Made by a program: the position numbers and the translations under genes. Below are positions 14,502 to 20,157 of a stretch of DNA of 20,157 nt, in pieces. The notes beneath the pieces are model-generated. The model had not been told where the DNA came from. It worked only from the letters and a program-made list of their open reading frames with translations, and searched no databases. This stretch comes from Gallionella sp. (lineage in GTDB: Bacteria > Pseudomonadota > Gammaproteobacteria > Burkholderiales > Gallionellaceae): the NCBI GenBank assembly GCA_030645955.1, contig JAUSMR010000140.1:1-20157 (forward strand), read 5' to 3'. Within the stretch, counting starts at the first letter, position 1; each line of letters starts with the position of its first letter.

Positions 14502-14705
14502 GATTTTTAGTGAGGCTGTAGAAAAACCCCTTGAGGGGTCGAGCAAATCATTTTTCGGGGGTCATTCGACCCATCCCAACGTGATGATCGCCGAATGCGG
14601 CGCGTTTTAAGAGGTCGATTTTTGTTCATCGCAATTCCGAATTTTAGAAATTTAGTCCGCGTAGGGTGCAATGCCCGTTGGTTGTTGCACCCTACGCGAG
14701 CTGGC
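14502..14705. other. Hairpin-rich spacer between the HEPN-like gene and the cassette region
   Basis: This contains ACCCCTTGAGGGGT near 14526, the pair GGGTCGA/TCGACCC around 14535-14572, one copy of the 13-base direct repeat (14545-14557), and a perfect 14-base inverted repeat CGCGTAGGGTGCAA at 14658-14671 with its complement at 14685-14698. I see no gene. Confidence 0.5.
14658..14698. repeat. Perfect 14-bp inverted repeat
   Basis: CGCGTAGGGTGCAA (14658-14671) and TTGCACCCTACGCG (14685-14698) enclose a 13-base loop. It starts 8 bases after the stop codon of the cassette-type gene ending at 14706, where that gene's own attC would be expected. Confidence 0.8.
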
Positions 14706-15152
14706 TCAATCGTGCATGTTGTGGTTGATGATCCGGCGACTCTTTAAGCTCGGATCGGCGCTTAATGCTATATGGACAGAGATGGAAACTTTACTTCCTC
14801 TGCTCGCCTTGAAGAATACTCCAACCGATGAACACGGTGGCTCGACCGTCAAGGATTTCGCCCAATGACCAGGAACTGGTTTGTTTGCGGCTTTGTCGGA
14901 CTCGATAGGAGCGAGCGCGGCATCTGTTGGAGCCTTTGCTACGAGTTTTGTGATTATGTATTTGGTTTTGTCTGGCCCGTCTATGCCTACAGAAAGGTGG
15001 CGATAGTCTTTGAGACGATCACCAGAGTCCATGCTTTTCAGAGATGGCTGCGAAGTGACCCAAAGCCGTTGCGATGTCTGGTAGGCAAGTGCAGCGAAGA
15101 TGGCAGTAGCTGCGGTGCTAAATGCGGTGATCCACTCGGTGCTGATATTCAT
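14706..15152 (-). CDS. Hypothetical protein, probable integron-cassette gene lacking its attC
   Basis: This predicted 148-residue protein has one N-terminal membrane helix (MNISTEWITAFSTAATAIFA, about 5-25), followed by a soluble part rich in beta-type residues. I recognise no family. The ATG at 15152 has AAGG 7 bases upstream and lies only 14 bases after the attC R' box GTTAGGT, a typical cassette layout. Its own attC should carry ACCTAAC after the stop, but instead a 14-bp hairpin repeat begins 8 bases beyond it. The cassette end, and perhaps the protein C-terminus, has therefore probably been lost. Confidence 0.6.
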   Translation of the reverse strand: MNISTEWITAFSTAATAIFAALAYQTSQRLWVTSQPSLKSMDSGDRLKDYRHLSVGIDGPDKTKYIITKLVAKAPTDAALAPIESDKAANKPVPGHWAKSLTVEPPCSSVGVFFKASRGSKVSISVHIALSADPSLKSRRIINHNMHD

Positions 15153-15166
15153 GATATTACCTTGTC

Positions 15167-15245
15167 ACCTAACGTCGCACACTGGAGGCAAAAAGCAGAG
15201 CGTAGCGGCACTTTTTGCCGTCTGAGTGAATTTGCCTTGTTAAGT
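15167..15245 (-). other. Integron attC recombination site
   Basis: On the minus strand, R'' is ACTTAAC (15245-15239) and R' is GTTAGGT (15173-15167), both exact fits to RYYYAAC and GTTRRRY. They are 79 bases apart end to end, in the normal attC range. The centre folds through a perfect 9-base stem, GGCAAAAAG / CTTTTTGCC. R'' lies 7 bases after the stop of the upstream minus-strand gene, and the next gene starts 14 bases after R'. No integron integrase is seen in the window. Confidence 0.85.
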
Positions 15246-15937
15246 GCTGTTATCACGAGAATTCTCTCTCAAATGCCAATAAAATCTCTTCTGTAGCATC
15301 CAAATGCTGAGCAGCGTTCTGAATTTCTGGAATGTTGCTTTCATGAAATGGGACTTTGCTTTCTTTAATTCGCTTAATCGCTCTTAAGCCTTGCTGCGCA
15401 AAGCTTAGAGCTTCGTCTTTTTTGTTAAGCATGCGTTTTAGGCTTGCCAACAGGACATATGCGTTTATCTGATTTGCGTCGATGATTCTTGCCGATTCAA
15501 GCAGGTTCATTGCATCCCCATAAACCTTCGACAGTTTTCTTTCATTTATGTTGCCGCTCCTAAACATATTGGCAACGTGAGCAGATGCATTCGCCCCATG
15601 CTTGAAGAGGATTCCAGAAATAACTGAGCATGCCACTTTGGGACCTATGCCATTGAGCTCAATATCTTCATATTCTTTCACTAATCCATTATCCATTGAG
15701 GTGATAACGAATACCTCAAACATGGGATCATCGTTGTACTTTGCTATCAAAGCATCAATTATTATCGGATCGACTTTGTGCCAAGGCCGTGTTCTCGAAA
15801 ACCAATCCTTTCGTTCAAAGTTATTAGTATTTTTGTGAAAAGGCTTCGATTTATTCTCGTTCTCAACTTTGTCCTTCTTCAGGAAGCCAAATAGACCCAT
15901 GATATTCCTCCGAAGTATGATGCTCCTAGTGACTTAA
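15173..15937 (-). mobile_element. Integron gene cassette, 765 bp
   Basis: The unit starts at the TT of GTTAAGT (complement of 15932-15938) and ends at the G of GTTAGGT (15173). The R'' box of the attC at its end, ACTTAAC, is the exact complement of GTTAAGT at its start. This is what a once-circular cassette requires. It holds one gene, with a 36-base leader and 7 bases between the stop and attC. Confidence 0.8.
15253..15900 (-). CDS. Cassette-encoded hypothetical protein with TPR-like C-terminus
   Basis: This 215-residue protein starts with ATG at 15900, with GGAGG 6 bases upstream. It starts MGLFGFLKKDK, followed by a polar, Asn/Lys-rich segment to about residue 45. After that comes a helical body. 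The part near residues 140-180 (NAYVLLASLKRMLNKKDEAL, SFAQQGLRAIKRI) resembles a tetratricopeptide pair. There is no signal peptide and I recognise no named family. Its base composition is AT-richer than the core genes nearby. It fills the integron cassette 15173-15937 and would be expressed leftward, with the next gene following after the attC. Confidence 0.75.
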   Translation of the reverse strand: MGLFGFLKKDKVENENKSKPFHKNTNNFERKDWFSRTRPWHKVDPIIIDALIAKYNDDPMFEVFVITSMDNGLVKEYEDIELNGIGPKVACSVISGILFKHGANASAHVANMFRSGNINERKLSKVYGDAMNLLESARIIDANQINAYVLLASLKRMLNKKDEALSFAQQGLRAIKRIKESKVPFHESNIPEIQNAAQHLDATEEILLAFEREFS

Positions 15938-16002
15938 CGAATTTAGATGACATTAATACTAGCAAGCCGGGTTGTTAAATCAAAGCAGTAGCAAGCAACA
16001 AA

Positions 16003-16467
16003 CTAATGCGTAGTTACCGGAGAGTAGCTGTAGTTATGCCGCCACACCCACGGCGCCATAGGGTTGGCATCAGCCCATAGGCCTGTTTTCAATGCCCGCG
16101 CTTCGTCCTGCACAGCATACAAGCTTTTATCTTTAACGTACTTGTCATACACACACGCCATGCCGCGTTTCAATTGTTCTGCATTGGCATCAGTGCCGTC
16201 GCATACTACACGCGCAATGATGCGGTGATACCGGTCAGTGCCTTGGGCTGTGATTACAGCCTGCTTATTGAAACACATTTCCGACAACGATTTTTTTGAG
16301 CGTTGACCAAAAGGTTGTTTCTTCTCCGGTGCATCTGTTTCCGCTAGCCGAACTTTAACCTGCTGCTGATCGCACAGGGCGGTCAGCGTGTCGCCATCCA
16401 CAACAGCAATGACCAGACATGCAGCGAGAATGAAACTCATGTGCGAACCAACCCATCGAGCCAGCAT
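16003..16467 (-). CDS. Thermonuclease (SNase)-like protein
   Basis: This nuclease of the staphylococcal nuclease fold has 154 residues from the ATG at 16467. The frame extends to a TTG at 16479, and an ATG at 16440 is also possible. Ribosome binding signals are poor for all three. Core motifs are VVDGDTLTAL, VKVRLAETDAPEKKQPFG and GTDRYHRIIARVVCDG. These supply the expected catalytic Arg, Glu and second Arg. The end, GLWADANPMAPWVWRHNY, is also typical. Oddly, the hydrophobic leader (SFILAACLVIA) runs straight into VVDGDT with no normal signal cleavage segment, so secretion is uncertain. Four cysteines are present. The gene lies just upstream of the integron cassette on the same strand. Confidence 0.8.
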   Translation of the reverse strand: MLARWVGSHMSFILAACLVIAVVDGDTLTALCDQQQVKVRLAETDAPEKKQPFGQRSKKSLSEMCFNKQAVITAQGTDRYHRIIARVVCDGTDANAEQLKRGMACVYDKYVKDKSLYAVQDEARALKTGLWADANPMAPWVWRHNYSYSPVTTH

Positions 16468-16541
16468 TAACCGTGGCAATGCTGATAAGATAAAGGCGGC
16501 TCCGCCCTTTTGGGAAAATTACCCTACTTTTTATTCACACC

Positions 16542-17228
16542 ATGTGGCCGACTTTCAATAACAATCAAAAACCCACGTCTTCTGCTACAGGGCAGCAAAG
16601 ACGGCCTTTGGCATTCACTGAGTTAGTGGCGAGGATGGGAGATTTCTCCGATCTCGTGGCGAATGATGTCGCACTGAAATTCTGGCTGCCAGAACCGTCC
16701 GAGTGCGCGCTCGATGAAATGGGAGAGCGGAATGGTTTGTCGAAGAGCGAATTTTTACGACAGTTCTTTGCCATCCATTGCTACGGCCTCTATGCTTTTT
16801 ATGCCATGAAAGATGCGCGGCCTTATTTGTTCAAAGAATCTTCTGGGATTCTTTATCAGAGTGCCCTTCCTGAGGAACTACCGCCGGGCAAGAAGCGGAT
16901 TGAAACATATTGGGTTCCAGAGCTTGGGAAGAATATAGCGCCGATCAAGGTCTGGATGCCGACAAGATTAAGAAACGACCTTGCCGTTCTTGCTCAGCAT
17001 GCCAGCCTGACCATATCGAATTACGTTCGGGAAATTGTTATTTCGCGCCTACTGGGGCAAGGCATGCTGCCGACTCGCCCAGAGATGTTTCAAGTATCCG
17101 CCACATCCGCAGCAGACGATTGGATTGAAGGCCGAAATGTGCGCTGGCGGGAGGTATCCAAAGACGAATATCGTCAGCACTCTGTATCAGAGGTACGTAC
17201 CAAGATAGTCGATGATCATTGTGTTTAA
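16542..17228 (+). CDS. Hypothetical protein with two ribbon-helix-helix-like segments
   Basis: This 228-residue soluble protein starts with ATG at 16542, with no obvious ribosome binding site. Two segments each look like a strand followed by two helices. The first (about 44-84) is LKFWLPEPSECALDEMGERN, then GLSKSEFLRQFF. The second (about 134-172) is IKVWMPTRLRNDLAVLAQHA, then SLTISNYVREIVISRLLG. The (L/I)K(F/V)W(L/M)P strands and the S(K/N)xx(L/V)R positions line up between the two. That pattern suggests tandem RHH DNA-binding units in one chain. I do not recognise a named family. It is divergent from the nuclease gene, and a weak terminator lies 110 bases downstream. Proteins of this kind often occur on mobile islands, which is inference. 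Confidence 0.65.
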   Translation: MWPTFNNNQKPTSSATGQQRRPLAFTELVARMGDFSDLVANDVALKFWLPEPSECALDEMGERNGLSKSEFLRQFFAIHCYGLYAFYAMKDARPYLFKESSGILYQSALPEELPPGKKRIETYWVPELGKNIAPIKVWMPTRLRNDLAVLAQHASLTISNYVREIVISRLLGQGMLPTRPEMFQVSATSAADDWIEGRNVRWREVSKDEYRQHSVSEVRTKIVDDHCV

Positions 17229-17337
17229 ACTATTTTCGACTTTTCGTTTGATAGACAGATCATGGTACATAGCGGAGACTGGCAAACGGTTTTGAATTTC
17301 TGTTTTCCTTCCCTTTTTTGTGCGCTGCCTCTATCTG

Positions 17338-17364
17338 CTGCCGGGCTACCCCCGGCGGTTTTGA
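17338..17364 (+). terminator. Possible weak terminator after the tandem-RHH gene
   Basis: CTGCCGGG-CTACC-CCCGGCGG forms a stem with one G-T pair and is followed by TTTTGACTTT. It lies 110 bases after the gene ending at 17228. The T-run is short. Confidence 0.45.
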
Positions 17365-17370
17365 CTTTGA

Positions 17371-17450
17371 TTGATGGGTATCGCTACACTCAACCCATCC
17401 TACACACTTCACCCTTCGACAAGCTCAACACGAACGGCCTTAGCCGTTGG
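17371..17450. repeat. Cluster of dispersed-repeat type sequences
   Basis: GATGGGT (17373-17379) and ACCCATC (17393-17399) form a small hairpin around TATCGCTAC. This is followed by CCCTTCGACAAGCTCAACAC and the palindrome AACGGC-CTTA-GCCGTT. These look like intergenic repeat families found scattered in many proteobacterial genomes. No gene is seen between 17229 and 17461. Confidence 0.55.
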
Positions 17451-17461
17451 GCTACCACCGG

Positions 17462-17818
17462 CTACTTAACCTGCCCCCGTTCAATACTAACCCCCACCAT
17501 CTTGCAATTCCGTATCGCCTGCAGTTTGGCGACGCTGACCTTGACCCACGGGGCGTTGAAGTCCCTGAGGATGATCTGCGCGATGTGTTCGGCCAGCGTT
17601 TCCAGCAATGAGAAGTGCCCTTCGCTCAATACCGTCTGGATGTGCTGCGCGACTTGTGCATAATCCAGCGCGTCGCTGATGTTGTCAGTCTGGCAGGCAA
17701 GGCTGTCGGGCAGGGCGATGTCAAGGTCGAGTTGCAGGGTCTGCGGCACGCGCTTTTCCCATTCGTATATGCCTATTAACGTGGTGACCTTGAGTTCGCG
17801 CAGGAAGATGATGTCCAT
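17462..17818 (-). CDS. folB: Dihydroneopterin aldolase
   Basis: This 118-residue cytoplasmic enzyme of folate synthesis converts dihydroneopterin to hydroxymethyl-dihydropterin and glycolaldehyde. The start at 17818 gives the family N-terminus MDIIFLRELKVTTLIGIYEW. The frame extends upstream to 17884 without support. Key stretches include the catalytic glutamate region IGIYEWEKRVPQTL, the helix SLLETLAEHIAQIIL and the C-terminal lysine region VSVAKLQAIRNCKMVGVSIE. Length is normal. It is divergent from plsY with about 100 bases between starts, a layout common in betaproteobacteria. Confidence 0.93.
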   Translation of the reverse strand: MDIIFLRELKVTTLIGIYEWEKRVPQTLQLDLDIALPDSLACQTDNISDALDYAQVAQHIQTVLSEGHFSLLETLAEHIAQIILRDFNAPWVKVSVAKLQAIRNCKMVGVSIERGQVK

Positions 17819-17919
17819 GAGATGTGTTGTCAGATTAGTTATTCGCGGGAATGACGAATTCTTGGTTTTTACAAGTTGTCTCAAGTAAAATCCGCCGCTC
17901 GCATTTTAAGGTATTTCAG

Positions 17920-18516
17920 ATGATGACTTTGGTTTTTGTAATTGCTGCCTATCTGCTGGGCTCAATCTCTTTCGCTGTTATCTCCAGCAAGCTATTCAAT
18001 TTGCCCGATCCGCGCAGTTACGGTTCCGGCAATCCCGGCGCGACGAATGTGCTGCGCAGCGGCAAGAAGGCGGCCGCGGCGTTGACGCTGCTCGGCGATG
18101 CGGCCAAGGGCTGGCTGGCGGTGTTTGTGGCGGTACAGTTTGCTTTGACCAATGTGCAGATCGCACTGGTCGTGCTGGCGGTATTTCTCGGGCACGTCTT
18201 CCCGGTCTTCCTGCGCTTCAAGGGCGGCAAGGGGGTGGCGACGGCTTTGGGCGTGCTGCTGGGGCTGAATGTATGGCTGGGGTTGAGCGCGCTGGCTACC
18301 TGGTTGTTAATGGCACTGTTGTTCCGCTATTCGTCGCTGGCAGCTTTGACTGCCGCCGCTGGCGCACCGATCTTTGCATTTCTGCTTGGGTTGCCACAGG
18401 AGTGGGTGCTGGCATCCGGCATCATGTTGCTGCTGCTGGTCTGGCGGCATAAAAAAAATATTCAAAATCTGCTGGCGGGGAAAGAGGCAAGGATAGGCAA
18501 GCGCAGCGATGCTTGA
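17920..18516 (+). CDS. plsY: Acyl-phosphate glycerol-3-phosphate acyltransferase
   Basis: This 198-residue inner-membrane enzyme moves an acyl chain from acyl-phosphate to glycerol-3-phosphate, the first step of phospholipid synthesis. The start is ATG at 17920, 7 bases after AAGG, with a second ATG directly behind it. An earlier in-frame start at 17851 would lie in the folB promoter area. The three PlsY motifs are present: YLLGSISFA, then [38 protein letters not shown], and the late [18 protein letters not shown]. About six membrane helices are visible. Confidence 0.95.
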   Translation: MMTLVFVIAAYLLGSISFAVISSKLFNLPDPRSYGSGNPGATNVLRSGKKAAAALTLLGDAAKGWLAVFVAVQFALTNVQIALVVLAVFLGHVFPVFLRFKGGKGVATALGVLLGLNVWLGLSALATWLLMALLFRYSSLAALTAAAGAPIFAFLLGLPQEWVLASGIMLLLLVWRHKKNIQNLLAGKEARIGKRSDA

Positions 18517-18530
18517 GTGGAATGCAGCGC

Positions 18531-18564
18531 AAAAAAAATGCCCCTGAACCTAAGATCAGGGGCA
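18531..18564 (-). terminator. Rho-independent terminator, minus strand (tsaD)
   Basis: TGCCCCTGA (18539-18547) and TCAGGGGCA (18556-18564) form a perfect 9-base stem. On the minus strand it is followed by eight Ts (complement of 18531-18538). It lies about 135 bases beyond the tsaD stop and faces the plsY end. Confidence 0.85.
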
Positions 18565-18699
18565 AAGGTCTTAATCTACTTGGGAGGAGATAAGACACCC
18601 GCTCAGGGAAGGGAAGCGGGTGAAAGCTTGCGCTATTCACATACTCAGGCAGGCGAACTCTAAAATAGTTCCATTGAAAAGTTTTTTATTGTAGCCGTG

Positions 18700-19863
18700 T
18701 CAGCTTGCGGCGCTCTCCGCCAAATCCCAGCGCGGCTTGACGTCGAAGCGGTAGTCTTTTTTCCCTTGTTGTTGCGCGAGCCGCAACGCTCCGGCGAAGG
18801 CGATCATCGCGCCGTTGTCGGTGCAGAATTCCAGATCGGGATAAAACACTTTGCCGCCGCGCTTGCCGATGCTTTCGGTCAAGCGGGTACGCAACAGTTG
18901 GTTTGCGCCCACGCCACCTGCCACCACCAGCTGATTCAAGCCGGTCTGCGCCAGCGCGGCGCGCGCCTTGTTTGCCAGCACATCGACGATGGCTTCCTGC
19001 ACGGCGCAGGCGATATCGGCCCGCGTCTGTTCGATGATTTGAAATTCGCGCAGCGATTCGTTTGTCCCCTCGCCCGCTGGAATTGAAGATTGCATTTCTC
19101 GTTCGCCCTTTCTCCCGCTTGCGGGGGAAAGTTGTATAGGGGGGCTTTTCTCCGGGAGAGGGTTGGGGTGAGGGAAACAGGTTTGCTGGCGAACCAGCGT
19201 CAGCACCGCCGTCTTTAATCCGCTGAAGCTGAATTCCAGATCGCCGCTGTGCAGCATCGGGCGCGGCAGTTTGTATATACCGGGGCGGCCACGCGCGGCG
19301 AGTTTTGCCAGTTCCGGGCCGCCCGGATAACCCAGTCCCAGCAGTTTCGCGCTCTTGTCGAAAGCTTCTCCTGCGGCGTCATCCAGTGTTTCGCCGAGCA
19401 GGGTGTATTGCCCTATGCCGTCCACGCGCATCAATTGCGTGTGCCCACCGGAGACCAATAAGGCGACGAAGGGAAATTCCGGTGCGGGGTCGGATAGCAA
19501 AGGGGAGAGCAAATGGCCTTCCAGATGATGGATGCCGATGCTGGGAATGTCGAGTGCGTAAGCCAGCGCATTCGCAACACTGGCTCCGACCAATAGTGCG
19601 CCACCCAAGCCCGGTCCCTGTGTGTAGGCAATCGCGTTGATCTGGGCTAGCGACACATCGGTTTCGCGCATGACTTGGCGCACCAGCGGAATAATGCGCC
19701 GTACATGATCGCGCGAAGCGAGTTCGGGAACCACGCCGCCATATTCGCTGTGCATGGCGACCTGTGTGTGCAGCGTGTGCGCCAGCAACCCGCGCCCCAT
19801 CTGGTAGAGCGCGATGCCGGTTTCATCGCAGGACGACTCGATTCCTAGTGTGATCAGTGACAT
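18700..19863 (-). CDS. tsaD: tRNA t6A37 threonylcarbamoyltransferase TsaD, with in-frame insertion
   Basis: This metal enzyme transfers threonylcarbamoyl to A37 of ANN-decoding tRNAs, acting with TsaB and TsaE. The start at 19863 gives the standard [20 protein letters not shown]. The frame extends upstream to 19920 without family support. Hallmarks are ELASRDHV, the metal histidines H113 and H117 in [27 protein letters not shown] and [13 protein letters not shown] with D349. It has 387 residues against about 340 in relatives. The excess is a segment at about residues 229-276 ([15 protein letters not shown]..., then a Ser/Gly/Glu-rich stretch) between LTLVRQQ and [10 protein letters not shown]. 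That segment is encoded by a palindromic repeat and keeps the frame. Every catalytic motif is intact. Confidence 0.95.
   Translation of the reverse strand: MSLITLGIESSCDETGIALYQMGRGLLAHTLHTQVAMHSEYGGVVPELASRDHVRRIIPLVRQVMRETDVSLAQINAIAYTQGPGLGGALLVGASVANALAYALDIPSIGIHHLEGHLLSPLLSDPAPEFPFVALLVSGGHTQLMRVDGIGQYTLLGETLDDAAGEAFDKSAKLLGLGYPGGPELAKLAARGRPGIYKLPRPMLHSGDLEFSFSGLKTAVLTLVRQQTCFPHPNPLPEKSPPIQLSPASGRKGEREMQSSIPAGEGTNESLREFQIIEQTRADIACAVQEAIVDVLANKARAALAQTGLNQLVVAGGVGANQLLRTRLTESIGKRGGKVFYPDLEFCTDNGAMIAFAGALRLAQQQGKKDYRFDVKPRWDLAESAAS
19106..19174. repeat. Palindromic repeat inserted in frame in tsaD
   Basis: TTTCTCCCGC-TT-GCGGGGGAAA at the left forms a hairpin, and the right side reads CTCCGGGAGAGGGTTGGGG then TGAGGG. 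The right half matches the repeat at the end of ogt (11815-11850). It is translated in tsaD on the minus strand as [11 protein letters not shown]...[10 protein letters not shown]. Confidence 0.8.
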
Positions 19864-19953
19864 TTTTTGGTTTTTCCGGTGAGGCGGCATTGTAGTGAAG
19901 AACGCGATCGAATGCGCCATTCGGAATTATTATCAAATTATCTCAAAAAGGTG

Positions 19954-19981
19954 TTGACGAGAACTTTTCCATCTCTATAAT
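19954..19981 (+). promoter_or_regulatory. Strong sigma-70 promoter, rRNA-operon type
   Basis: TTGACG (19954-19959) and a perfect TATAAT (19976-19981) are separated by 16 bases. They are preceded by an AT-rich UP-like stretch (about 19926-19950) and followed by GCGC in the discriminator. The promoter faces right, away from tsaD. Confidence 0.85.
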
Positions 19982-19987
19982 GCGCAC

Positions 19988-20157
19988 CTCTTCGCTGCAC
20001 GGCAATTTAGCCAAGTAGCCGTTCTTTAAAAAACAAACAAACAACCGACGAGTGTAGGTGCTTGGTTTTTGGGAAGTTTCTGTGTTCTTCGGGACGTGGA
20101 AACGACTTTAAAAATATGTAGTACTTACGCAAAGTCGAAATGAATCATGTCAATGAT
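19988..20157 (+). ncRNA. Leader of an rRNA operon (16S gene expected beyond the window)
   Basis: A boxA-like GTTCTTTAAAAA at 20021-20032 is followed by CCGACGAGTGTAGGTGCTTG, a pattern typical of betaproteobacterial rRNA leaders. There is no coding frame. The mature 16S start is not reached by 20157, so the call rests on the promoter, the boxA and the leader pattern. Confidence 0.7.

Noticed and set aside
14501..14546. Longer start for the HEPN-like protein
   Set aside because: The extra 15 codons translate hairpin DNA that also contains one copy of the direct repeat, with no ribosome binding site.
14865..15296. Plus-strand 143-codon frame across the attC region
   Set aside because: It lies opposite the better supported minus-strand cassette genes, spans the attC and has a cysteine/tryptophan-rich composition unlike a real protein.

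Overview
The window looks like the chromosome of a betaproteobacterium, most plausibly of the Nitrosomonadales/Gallionellaceae type. This is inferred from the core-gene order (ffh beside a ccsA-like gene, then rpsP-rimM-trmD-rplS, ogt-xerD, folB, plsY, tsaD), a CbbY-like HAD hydrolase, two Crp/Fnr-type regulators carrying a YFPT motif, and the style of the rRNA leader at the right edge. No species is assigned.

Layout. Positions 1-65 hold the start of a leftward gene that runs off the window. Positions 300-3400 hold two related leftward Crp/Fnr-type regulators. They are separated by a 605-bp stretch with 38-bp imperfect inverted ends and by a large palindromic repeat, and are followed by gene-poor DNA containing a possible gspN remnant. 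Positions 3397-4314 encode a secreted DUF3494 (ice-binding-like) protein with a His/Asp-rich tail. An AI-2E family permease and a HAD hydrolase follow on the minus strand. From 6861 to 12786 comes a translation and recombination block: ffh (minus), then on the plus strand a ccsA/ypjD-like gene, rpsP, rimM, trmD, rplS with its terminator, a 141-bp MITE, ogt and xerD.

Positions 12787-17460 form an accessory region directly after xerD. It holds a ParD/ParE pair, a HigA-type antitoxin whose HigB partner survives only as a C-terminal stub fused in frame behind the ParE stop codon, a gene with a HEPN-like RxxxxxH motif flanked by a 13-bp direct repeat, a two-gene leftward stretch joined by a convincing integron attC site (an isolated cassette with no integrase in view), a thermonuclease-like gene, and a protein with two ribbon-helix-helix-like segments. 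Core genes resume with folB, plsY and tsaD. The window ends in a strong promoter and leader that look like the start of an rRNA operon.

How the genes fit together. The rpsP-rimM-trmD-rplS operon builds and modifies the translation apparatus, Ffh targets nascent membrane proteins, TsaD makes t6A in tRNA, and PlsY and FolB serve phospholipid and folate synthesis. Dispersed palindromic repeats are unusually frequent. One has entered tsaD in frame and another extends the end of ogt, so repeats here have shaped proteins as well as spacers. The most notable find is the integron cassette: its 5' boundary and the R'' box of its own attC are exactly complementary.
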